From Amycolatopsis umgeniensis (GTDB taxonomy: Bacteria; Actinomycetota; Actinomycetes; Mycobacteriales; Pseudonocardiaceae): a DNA stretch of 64,000 nt. The notes under the pieces were generated by a model. The model ran no database searches and was not told the DNA's origin. It was given only the letters and a program-made list of their open reading frames with translations. Both the position numbers and the translations under genes were made by a program. The first letter of the stretch is position 1; every line of letters starts with the position of its first letter. Positions 28,802 to 35,926 of this stretch are shown here, piece after piece. The DNA lies in NCBI RefSeq assembly GCF_014205155.1, contig NZ_JACHMX010000001.1, forward strand, positions 1,798,001 to 1,862,000, given 5' to 3'.

Positions 28802-29869
28802 TTGTCGGTTGACGCCCCAGCGGTGGAGACACCCCGAGCGGCTCGCGGCCCCGCGGGCACGGCGCCGTTGCCTTGGCTGCTGCCGATCCGCCCGCTGCAG
28901 GCGGCGCTCTGGGAGATCGCCGGGATCGCGATCTTGCTGGCCCTCGCCGTCGACGGGATCCCCCAGGCCGTGTGGATCAGTATCACCGTCGCGGCCGGTG
29001 TCCTCGTGCTGACGACGTCGATCCGCTTCGCCGGACGTCACGCCGCGGGCTGGCTGCTCACCTGGGCGGGATACCGGCTGAAGCGTCGCGACAAGAACGA
29101 GGTCCCCGATCCGCTGCACCGGCTCGCCGGCCCCGTCCGGGTGCGCCAGCACGTCGACCGCGCGGGAAACCGCTTCGGCGTCGCCGAGGTCCGCGACGGC
29201 TGGAGCGCCATCGTGCGGCTCACCCCCGGCGCGATGTCACCCGGACCGGACGCCTTGGTCGGAATCCTGCGCGAGGCCTACGCGAACACCGGGATCCCTT
29301 TGTCCAGCGCGCAACTGCTGACCTGGACGGTCCCCAGTGGACAGTCGGTGCTCCGGGTCCGCTGGCTCACCGTCCGGTACCGCCCCGAGGACGCGCCGAT
29401 CGCGGCGCTCGCCCGCGGCGGTGGCGAACTGGGCGCGCTGCGGAGCACCGCGTGCGCGGCGTTGTCACTGATGGGCGCGCTGGCCGAAGCGGGTTTCGAG
29501 AGCACCGTGCTCGAAGCCGGTGAGGTGGCGGAGGAACTGCGTGTCGCGCTCGGGAGTGGACGGGACGCGCCGGTGAACGGGTGGCGTTCGTGGGACTGGG
29601 GCGGCGCGTCGCAGGTCTGCTACCGGCCGCGGTCGGAGCGGGATCTCGCGCGGACACTCGATCTTCACGTCCCGGGCTCGGCGTTCACCGCGACTTCGTA
29701 CACGCTGCACCGGACCCCTGGCGGCCGGGAGAAGTCCGAGGTGACCATCCGGGTCGGCGGACGGCCGGGAGCGGAAACGGTGCGGCCCGGCGGGATCGCG
29801 GTGACCCCGCTGCACGGACGGCAAGCCGCGGCGGTCCGGCGGACCCTGCCGCTGGCGCTGGAGGACTGA
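28802..29869 (+). CDS. eccE: Type VII secretion protein EccE
   Basis: 355 residues from TTG 28802, with GGAGGAGGGG about six bases upstream. Two transmembrane helices lie near residues 30-50 and 55-75 (IAGIAILLALAVDGIPQAVW and ISITVAAGVLVLTTSIRF), followed by a cytosolic domain beginning WLLTWAGYRLKRRDKNEV. This matches EccE, the peripheral membrane component of the ESX complex. It is divergent from eccB and convergent with eccD, with a repeat-rich gap downstream. Confidence 0.88.
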   Translation: MSVDAPAVETPRAARGPAGTAPLPWLLPIRPLQAALWEIAGIAILLALAVDGIPQAVWISITVAAGVLVLTTSIRFAGRHAAGWLLTWAGYRLKRRDKNEVPDPLHRLAGPVRVRQHVDRAGNRFGVAEVRDGWSAIVRLTPGAMSPGPDALVGILREAYANTGIPLSSAQLLTWTVPSGQSVLRVRWLTVRYRPEDAPIAALARGGGELGALRSTACAALSLMGALAEAGFESTVLEAGEVAEELRVALGSGRDAPVNGWRSWDWGGASQVCYRPRSERDLARTLDLHVPGSAFTATSYTLHRTPGGREKSEVTIRVGGRPGAETVRPGGIAVTPLHGRQAAAVRRTLPLALED

Positions 29870-29876
29870 GGGGACT

Positions 29877-29930
29877 GTCCGTGAAGGATTCCTTTCCTCT
29901 CTGAGGGTAGGGAAGGAGTCCTTCACGGAC
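29877..29930. terminator. GTCCGTGAAGGA hairpin after eccE
   Basis: GTCCGTGAAGGATTCCTTTC at 29877-29896 pairs with GGAAGGAGTCCTTCACGGAC at 29911-29930, nearly perfectly. It begins eight bases after the eccE stop and is related to the hairpins at 20214, 61052 and 63515. A terminator role is likely although there is no T-run. Confidence 0.8.
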
Positions 29931-29935
29931 GTAAC

Positions 29936-29991
29936 GCGTTTAGTCCTCTGGATGCGGTACTTGCACGCGCAAGTACCGCATCCAGAGGACT
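29936..29991. repeat. Perfect 23-bp-stem hairpin built from two TTTAGTCCTCTGG repeats
   Basis: AGTCCTCTGGATGCGGTACT starts the left arm at 29942-29964; its exact complement occupies 29969-29991 with the four-base loop ACGC. This is the complete, two-armed form of the motif that occurs as single arms at 20495, 25809 and 58969. Confidence 0.85.
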
Positions 29992-30029
29992 GATTGAGGA
30001 AGGGCAAACGTGGCGTGTTCGGGCGGGGT

Positions 30030-30119
30030 GGGCGTTCACGCGTGATCGGGCGGCGTTCACGCGTGTTTGGGGGGCGATCACGTGTGATTGGAGACGGATC
30101 TCGCGTGATCGGGCGGCGA
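30030..30119. repeat. Four 21-bp tandem repeats (GCG-TTCACGCGTGATCGG type)
   Basis: Units start at 30030, 30051, 30072 and 30093, each a variant of GGCGTTCACGCGTGATCGGG, and a partial fifth begins at 30114. Each unit contains a small palindrome such as TCACGCGTGA or ATCACGTGTGAT. The row lies in the 455-bp gap between convergent eccE and eccD. No gene is supported here even though one frame stays open. Confidence 0.8.
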
Positions 30120-30159
30120 TCATGGATTCCCGCGATTCCGCCACACGAATCTCCCGGGA

Positions 30160-30214
30160 CGTCGCGAAAGCCACTTTCGCGACATCAGACGTCCCGAAAG
30201 TGGCTTTCGCGACA
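30160..30214. repeat. 55-bp dispersed palindromic repeat, copy 2 (inverse of 9106-9160)
   Basis: Reverse complement of the element at 9106-9160 with a single difference at its first base. It carries GTCGCGAAAGCCACTTTCGC and the paired GAAAGTGGCTTTCGCGAC. It is the last repeat in the convergent eccE-eccD gap; the remaining 110 bases to the eccD stop show no gene. Confidence 0.85.
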
Positions 30215-30324
30215 CGGCCACTCGGCATCGAACGCGGCGAAGGACGCCTTCATCCCCGTAGCCGGCCTCGCCCACGAAAACGCCACCTCTGACTTACCTC
30301 TCGACAAATGCACAGAAAAGGGAG

Positions 30325-31701
30325 TCAGCCCCGCACGGCCTCGTAGACCCCGGCGATCATGCCGACGAACGGGATCAGCGAGAGCAGCACGAGGAACTCG
30401 GTGATGTCGAGAGTCCTTGCCCAGTAAGGCGAACGACGTCCTTTCGCGACACGCGTCGCGTAGGTGAGGCAGACGCCCGCCGCGACGACGACGGCGCAGC
30501 CCGCGCCGAACACGAACGAACGCGGCCCGCCCGCGGCGAGCCAGAAGGCGCCCGCCGCCAGGGCCGCCGCGCCGAAACCGATCAGCACGACCCGCTGCGA
30601 ACGGCCGGCGAACGCGCGCGAGCGCAACATCAGCGCCAGCCCCAGCAGCCCGCACAGGCCCGCTTCCCAAGCCCCGCCGGAAGACGCCAGGACCACCGAA
30701 GCCGAGACCACGGTGAGCCCGAGCGCGACGAGCAGCCCGGTCAGCAACGCCTGCGCGTAGGTCGTCCCGCCGATCATGTCCTCGCCGAGCGAAGGGTTCT
30801 CGTCGGCACGGAACGCGTCCATGTCGTCGGGCACCCGGGGCAGCGGCAGCCTGCCGAGCCGCAGCGCCATCATCGGCGCCACCGCGGCCAGCCCCGTCGC
30901 CACGACGGCGACCACGGCGGCCGCCGAAACCGCGCGCACGTCGGCCAGCAGGACGATGGCGGTGGTGATCGCGCCGAGTCCGGCCGCCACGGTCACCGCG
31001 ACGAACCACGGCAGCCGGTCCGCCACCGAAACGGCCGCGATCACGCCGTACACGGTCACCACGGCGAGCCCGGCGGCCAACGGTCCCGCGGACAGGGAGA
31101 ACAGCGGATGCGGCGGCAGGATCGACATCCCGGCCAGCAGTGCCGCGCCGACCCCGGCGAGCGCGCCGGCGGCACCGGCCTCCGCGTCGCCGTACGCGCG
31201 GCTCAACGCGCCGCCGCCCAGCACCAGCACCAGTGCGAGCAGCCCGGTCCCGATCGGCGCCAGCACGCTGCCTGACGCCGCCGCCTGCACCAGCAGGCCA
31301 CCGGCGAGCAGCAGCACCACGGACGCGACGATGCCCGCCTTGCGCGCCACCGACGGTCCCCACCGGCCGGTGCCCGACTCGGCGACGCTGGCGATCGAAT
31401 CGACGACGTCGTCGAACAGCAGCGGACCCCGCGGGCGTTCCCGCGGGGTCAGATGGAGGACTTCGCCGTCGCGCACCTGGGCCGCGGCGACGGTGAGCCC
31501 GAGCGCGAGAGGGGCGCCGCCCAGCCGTGACAGCACCCAACCGGGATTCTCGGCCGACGCCTGTCCCGAAGCGCCCGCGAGCCGCACGAGCTGCGGGACG
31601 AGTTCGGCGAACGTGCTCTGCTGCGGCAGCGCCACATCGACCCGCGCCCGCGGTGTCACCACCGTGACGCGCCGGGTGGAGCCCGCGATCGCGGCCGTCA
31701 T
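30325..31701 (-). CDS. eccD: Type VII secretion integral membrane protein EccD
   Basis: 458 residues. A ubiquitin-like N-terminal domain of about 85 residues (RRVTVVTPRARVDVALPQQS) is followed by eleven or so transmembrane helices, starting near residue 118 (KAGIVASVVLLLAGGLLVQA) and ending near residue 455. The segment between helices contains the linker RVPDDMDAFRADENPSLGED. EccD forms the membrane pore vestibule of ESX systems. Its start overlaps the end of the YbaB-like gene. Confidence 0.93.
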   Translation of the reverse strand: MTAAIAGSTRRVTVVTPRARVDVALPQQSTFAELVPQLVRLAGASGQASAENPGWVLSRLGGAPLALGLTVAAAQVRDGEVLHLTPRERPRGPLLFDDVVDSIASVAESGTGRWGPSVARKAGIVASVVLLLAGGLLVQAAASGSVLAPIGTGLLALVLVLGGGALSRAYGDAEAGAAGALAGVGAALLAGMSILPPHPLFSLSAGPLAAGLAVVTVYGVIAAVSVADRLPWFVAVTVAAGLGAITTAIVLLADVRAVSAAAVVAVVATGLAAVAPMMALRLGRLPLPRVPDDMDAFRADENPSLGEDMIGGTTYAQALLTGLLVALGLTVVSASVVLASSGGAWEAGLCGLLGLALMLRSRAFAGRSQRVVLIGFGAAALAAGAFWLAAGGPRSFVFGAGCAVVVAAGVCLTYATRVAKGRRSPYWARTLDITEFLVLLSLIPFVGMIAGVYEAVRG

Positions 31702-32027
31702 GCTTCGATCGACTTGGCGGACTCGATGACCGGGGCGAATTTGGCGCTGCTGGCCTCGGCCAGTTTCTGCAGCCCGTTGTTGACCGCCTCCAGCACGATC
31801 TCCGAGAGGTTGCGTGCGTCGTACTGGCGCAGCGCGCGCGGGTCGATGTCGATCGAGGTGAACCGGCCGTCACCGCGCAGCACGACGGTGACCTCGTTCT
31901 GCCGCGAGTGCGCCTTGACCTCCATCGCCTCGACCGAACGCTGGATGCGCTGCACCTCTTCGGTCTGCTTGCGGACCTGGTCCAGCAACTCGTCCATGTC
32001 CGGCATGGCGTAGGGGTCGGTGGTCAC
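31698..32027 (-). CDS. YbaB/EbfC-family protein of the ESX cluster
   Basis: 109 residues with a long N-terminal helix (MDELLDQVRKQTEEVQRIQR) and the beta-hairpin NEVTVVLRGDGRFTSIDIDP typical of YbaB nucleoid-associated proteins. YbaB-like genes are often found in ESX loci (EspL-like), where they act as secretion-associated proteins. It overlaps eccD and the upstream gene by ATGA/GTGA-type junctions, so it belongs to the same operon. Confidence 0.82.
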   Translation of the reverse strand: MTTDPYAMPDMDELLDQVRKQTEEVQRIQRSVEAMEVKAHSRQNEVTVVLRGDGRFTSIDIDPRALRQYDARNLSEIVLEAVNNGLQKLAEASSAKFAPVIESAKSIEA

Positions 32028-32542
32028 GAGTCTTCTCCTTCATCTGCGGTGAAATCCCGTCGGACGTGGACACTGCCCACGAACCGCCGGAAGTCGTCGC
32101 CGAGGCGGCGGGCCGCCTCGGGCGTTGCGGTGCAGGCGATCTCGAGGATCAGCCGCTCGGCCGGGCTCGCACCCGGCACGGTCAGCTGCACCTGCGTCTG
32201 GATGAGATCCTGCCCTTCGCCGGTGCGGATGCGCAGCACCTGCGTCACCCCGGGCGCGAGCCCGGTGCCGATCACCTTGCGCCGCACCACTTCGAGCGCC
32301 GCCATGGTCCGGCCGAGCCGTTCGACGGCCTCGTCGGCGATGTCGGTGATCTGCGCTTCGTCCGGCCGCTGACCGACGCTCAAGGTGATGTTCGGGGTGA
32401 ACTCCGCGTCCGGGACGGAGTGCACGGCGACGAAGACCGCGCCCTCGGCGCCGACCGACGCGGGTTCGACCGGCACCCAGCCCTCGGGGATGTCGAATCC
32501 GAGCGGGAGGGAAACCCGGTCCTGTGTGGCCATCTCGCTCAT
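32024..32542 (-). CDS. LpqN/DUF1795-like protein coupled to a WXG effector candidate
   Basis: About 172 residues from ATG 32542 (MSEMATQ); a GTG at 32551 overlaps the upstream stop. The sequence (VSLPLGFDIPEGWVPVEPAS, NITLSVGQRPDEAQITDIAD) resembles the PsbP-like LpqN/DUF1795 fold, but there is no signal peptide or lipobox, so it should be cytosolic. Position directly after the large WXG gene with overlap suggests a dedicated chaperone or immunity partner; that is inference. Confidence 0.65.
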   Translation of the reverse strand: MSEMATQDRVSLPLGFDIPEGWVPVEPASVGAEGAVFVAVHSVPDAEFTPNITLSVGQRPDEAQITDIADEAVERLGRTMAALEVVRRKVIGTGLAPGVTQVLRIRTGEGQDLIQTQVQLTVPGASPAERLILEIACTATPEAARRLGDDFRRFVGSVHVRRDFTADEGEDS

Positions 32543-32547
32543 CCCCG

Positions 32548-33912
32548 TCACCATGTGCCCACGTAGGAGACCGCGTCGTCCCACGCCTCGCCGACGGCGT
32601 CCGCCGCCTGGCCGGCCGCGCCGCTCACCGCGTCGACGGCCGCGCCGCCGTATTCGCCGACGGTGTCCGCGATCTTCGGCAGGTCGATGTCGATCTTCGC
32701 GCCGAGCCCGGCACCGAGACCGAGTGCGACACCCGCCTTGAAGTTGACCTTGATGTGCCCGGCGTCGTAGACGGCCTGGCCGTCGAGCTGCGCGCCGATC
32801 CCGTACTGAAGGGTGCCGCTCGCGCCGACGCCCACCCCGGCCATGTCCGCCGCGAGTTCGCCTTCGATCTTGCCGCCGACGAAGGCGTTGGCGTGCACGC
32901 CGACACCGTGCGCGCCCGCCTGCAGCGATCCGTTCACCTCACTGCCGACGAACGCGGTCCCCTTGGCGCTGCCCGAAGCGACGCCCCATTCCTTCTTGCC
33001 TTCGAGCTCTTCCTTGAAGGCGGCGAGTTCGGCGTGGCCGGACGCCTTGAGGTCCCAGCCCTGCGAGGAGACCTTGGCGTCCCACCCCGGGGTGAAGCCG
33101 TCCTGCTCCTGCTTCCACTTGGCATAGGTGATCTCGGTGTTGCCCCAGGCCTTGTCGCGCAGGCCGTCCGGCTTCGGCCTGCCGAACGGCGTGTCGCCGG
33201 CGCGCGGTGCGCGCGTGCCTTCGAGACCGTCCCAGGTGAGTTTCTTCCAGCCGGAATTGCCGAACCAGGAAGGATGCGAGCGCGGCCGCTTGCGGCCGTC
33301 GAGCGCTTCGCCGTTGAGCCAGTACAACGGGCCGCGACCCCATTTGCCGAGTTCGTGCTCGATCCGGCCGGTGCCCTCCGGCGGGAACAGCCGCGCGAGT
33401 TCCTCGCTCAGCTCGTCGGCGATCTCCTGCGCCGCCTGCGCGGCACGTTCACCGAGCTGGCGGGCGGCGGAGATGAACGCGTTGACCGCGTTCGCGTTCG
33501 CCGTCCGCGCCTGGCTGGTGAGCTGGGCGGCGTACTGGTCGAACTGGGCGAGGATCGAGTCCACACAGGACTTCGCGCCCTGCAGGGCCTGCGCTCCCGC
33601 CCGCAACCGGTTCGACTGGTCGCTCAGTTTCGCGCCGAGCTCACCGAGTTCCTGGCTCAGGTTCGCCGCGGCCGTGGCGAACGCGATGTAGGCGTCGCCC
33701 TCCCAGGACGCGTTGAGCGCCTTCGCCGCTTTGCCGATCTCGTCCGCCCGGCCCGAAACCGTCGACGCCCGCTCGCCGCACCGCTGGGCGGACGCGTTCA
33801 GCGCCGACGGATCACCGGTGACCCGCCGCTGGTACTCGACCACGAGCCGCCGATAGTTCGACAGGATCGAGCTGACGACGCCCGACGCGTCGACCACACC
33901 GCTCCCCGACAC
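32548..33912 (-). CDS. Large WXG100-like protein with glycine-rich C-terminal domain, candidate ESX effector
   Basis: 454 residues. The N-terminal 100 residues form a WXG100-type hairpin with W70-E-G72 (ALNASWEGDAYIAF). Helices continue to about 175, then comes a Trp-rich middle (LYWLNGEALDG, SWFGNSGWKKLTWDGLEG) and from about 290 a long run of alternating small and hydrophobic residues (GSLQAGAHGVGVHANAFVGG, GVALGLGAGLGAKIDIDL) that looks like an amphipathic beta-repeat or membrane-inserting region. No catalytic motif is recognised. Its position among ESX genes and domain order suggest a secreted effector. Confidence 0.75.
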   Translation of the reverse strand: MSGSGVVDASGVVSSILSNYRRLVVEYQRRVTGDPSALNASAQRCGERASTVSGRADEIGKAAKALNASWEGDAYIAFATAAANLSQELGELGAKLSDQSNRLRAGAQALQGAKSCVDSILAQFDQYAAQLTSQARTANANAVNAFISAARQLGERAAQAAQEIADELSEELARLFPPEGTGRIEHELGKWGRGPLYWLNGEALDGRKRPRSHPSWFGNSGWKKLTWDGLEGTRAPRAGDTPFGRPKPDGLRDKAWGNTEITYAKWKQEQDGFTPGWDAKVSSQGWDLKASGHAELAAFKEELEGKKEWGVASGSAKGTAFVGSEVNGSLQAGAHGVGVHANAFVGGKIEGELAADMAGVGVGASGTLQYGIGAQLDGQAVYDAGHIKVNFKAGVALGLGAGLGAKIDIDLPKIADTVGEYGGAAVDAVSGAAGQAADAVGEAWDDAVSYVGTW

Positions 33913-33914
33913 GG

Positions 33915-34976
33915 TTACCTGCCCTTCGCCGGTGAGTCAGCTCCTGCGTCGATGTCGATGTGCTGTTCGAAGTGCTTGCCGCCGTAGTTCATGTCGATGT
34001 CGATATCGATGTCCTGCCCGCCCGGCGCCTGCACGGTGGACTTCCCGGTGCTCAGGTCGGTGGTGATGGTGACCGTGTTCCCGCCGCCCGCACCCGCGCC
34101 CGGCAGCGAGCCGCCGCCACCGGAACCGCCACCCGACGGTCTGTCCACCGGGATCCACGAGTCGGCGCCGCCCGGCCAGTTGCCCTGGGAACCGTTGCCG
34201 CCCAGCGCGGGCGGCCGGTACTGGGTGAACGGCGGCGTCTCGCCCGGCGTCGTGCCACCGCCGGAGCCGCCGCTCGCGCCTCCGCCCGCACCGCCACCGG
34301 AGCCGCCGACAGCGGCCTGCCCCGCGCCGCTGGCGACCGAACCCGGCGCCTGCGGGTTGGTCACCGGGGTGCCGGAAACGGCCGCGTTGCCCGCCGAACC
34401 GCTGCCGGAATCGCTGTGCCCGAACAGTTTCTGGACCTCGCCGATGATGGAGGCGATCTGGGTGATCTGGTTGGCGAGGTCGACGACGCCGAGCGCCTTC
34501 AGCAGCGCGCCGATCGCGGTGATGAACGCGCGCAGCGAAGCGCTGGTGGCGGTGGAAAGCGCGACGGCCGCGCCGTAGGTCCACGGATTCGACATCAGGC
34601 CCGCGACCGTCGGGTTCACCGCCGAGACCACCGCTTTGTAGGCCGTCTGGGCGGTTTTGATCAGCGTCCCGGCGATCCCGAGCAGCTCGGCGCCCTTCTG
34701 CACGACCTGGACGATCTTGGTCAGCGAGTTGAGGGAGTCGGTGATCTTCTTCATCGCCGAGTCCGACGCGCCACCGGACCAGATCTTCTTCAGCTGCTCC
34801 GCGGCCTTCGTCACCTCGTTGTACATGGTGAGGAACTCGTTGGCCTTCTTGAGCACCTCGAGTACGTGCTTCGCGATCTGCTCCGGCTGGCCGGTGAGGA
34901 TCTGCGGCAGGATGGTGATCGGCCCGCCCGAGCCCGCCGTGGCGTCCATCGCGCTGGAATTCGGGTAAGTCAGCAT
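33915..34976 (-). CDS. WXG-motif ESX substrate with Gly-rich linker
   Basis: 353 residues. The N-terminus has a helical region with W66-S-G68 (KKIWSGGASDSAMKKITDSL). A hydrophobic section at about 90-170 (TLIKTAQTAYKAVVSAVNPT, ALGVVDLANQITQIASIIGE) is PPE-like, then a Gly/Ser/Pro linker of about 110 residues leads to a charged C-terminal tail (DIDIDIDMNYGGKHFEQHID). It lies between two other ESX substrate genes with two-base and 20-base gaps. Likely secreted; no enzymatic domain seen. Confidence 0.75.
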   Translation of the reverse strand: MLTYPNSSAMDATAGSGGPITILPQILTGQPEQIAKHVLEVLKKANEFLTMYNEVTKAAEQLKKIWSGGASDSAMKKITDSLNSLTKIVQVVQKGAELLGIAGTLIKTAQTAYKAVVSAVNPTVAGLMSNPWTYGAAVALSTATSASLRAFITAIGALLKALGVVDLANQITQIASIIGEVQKLFGHSDSGSGSAGNAAVSGTPVTNPQAPGSVASGAGQAAVGGSGGGAGGGASGGSGGGTTPGETPPFTQYRPPALGGNGSQGNWPGGADSWIPVDRPSGGGSGGGGSLPGAGAGGGNTVTITTDLSTGKSTVQAPGGQDIDIDIDMNYGGKHFEQHIDIDAGADSPAKGR

Positions 34977-34996
34977 GTCGCTCCTCAGGCCGGAAG

Positions 34997-35773
34997 TCAG
35001 ACGGAAGCCGGGCGGTAGACGCTGACCTTCGCCAGGCCGTTGATGTCCGCGTCGACGAGTCCGTGGTTGTAGAGCAGTCCGCCCTCTCCGGCGATGGCGA
35101 TGACCGGCTTGCTGTCGGAGAACAGGAGCGGTTCGACCACGACGACGTCGCCGCTGTGCACCCCGCCGGGCACGTCGCCGAAGTTGCGCGCCGTACCGGC
35201 GTAGACCTCGATGACGCCGACCCGCGCCTGGTTGTCGGCGTCACCGGCCAGCCAGTCGTTGAAGTCCGAGACACCGTGGAATCGCGTGTCGGTGATCGGG
35301 TGGTCGCCGAGCTGCCCCAGCCGCGCGTCACCCAGGTAGCGCAGGACATTGCCGACCGAAGACGGCTCGCCGTTGCCGCCGGCGCTGTCGTTGATGGCCA
35401 GCGTCGCCAGTTCGGACGCGTGCGAGTTCCCCCAGATCGACGAGGTCGACCCCGCGCCGCCACCGGGACGGCCGCCGTAGCCGCCCGCGACAGCCTCGTC
35501 GGCGGCCTGGTAGGCGTCGGCGCTGCTCTTGATGAAGCCGTTGATCTGCTGAAGCAGTTGAAGGAGGGTGCGGACCGCGACCACCTGCTGGCTCTGCATG
35601 GCCGTGTTGGCCGCCGCCACCGCGCTGCCGAACGTGGCGAACGACATCGGCTGCAGGACGGTGCGCTCGAGGTCACCGACGACGTTGATGCCCTGCATGA
35701 TGATGCCGCCCAGGTTCCCGACCGCCGAGCGCATGGCCTCGGGCTCCGCCCGGTACTCGCCCGTGCCGACCAT
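34997..35773 (-). CDS. ESX substrate with YxxxD signal and uncharacterised C-terminal domain
   Basis: 258 residues starting MVGTGEYRAEPEAMRSAVGN. Two helices form a WXG-like hairpin followed at residues 88-92 by Y-Q-A-A-D, the YxxxD/E type VII secretion signal. A Gly linker (GGYGGRPGGGAGS) leads to a beta-rich C-terminal domain (LGDHPITDTRFHGVSDFNDW, GDVVVVEPLLFSDSKPVIAI) that may be a CHAP/NlpC-like or peptide-binding fold but lacks a clear Cys-His pair. First gene of the minus-strand ESX block, divergent from eccC. Confidence 0.75.
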   Translation of the reverse strand: MVGTGEYRAEPEAMRSAVGNLGGIIMQGINVVGDLERTVLQPMSFATFGSAVAAANTAMQSQQVVAVRTLLQLLQQINGFIKSSADAYQAADEAVAGGYGGRPGGGAGSTSSIWGNSHASELATLAINDSAGGNGEPSSVGNVLRYLGDARLGQLGDHPITDTRFHGVSDFNDWLAGDADNQARVGVIEVYAGTARNFGDVPGGVHSGDVVVVEPLLFSDSKPVIAIAGEGGLLYNHGLVDADINGLAKVSVYRPASV

Positions 35774-35926
35774 GGTTCTCCTTTTCTCGTTCCCCCACGT
35801 CTGCGTTGACCAGCAGCGTAAGTTCGCCACCAGACGCGAGCGGACGGCAAAAGTACCCACCGCAACGGCGGCACGAGTGGCCAGAATGATCGGCAGGATT
35901 ACCCACAAGCGGCCAGAAAGACCCTG

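Noticed and set aside
30030..30119. Possible CRISPR array
   Set aside because: The units are contiguous 21-bp tandem repeats without unique spacers, and no cas gene is near.
29994..30404. 136-residue frame through the tandem repeats
   Set aside because: Reads repeated SRVIG units from the 21-bp array and continues into eccD antisense; not a gene.
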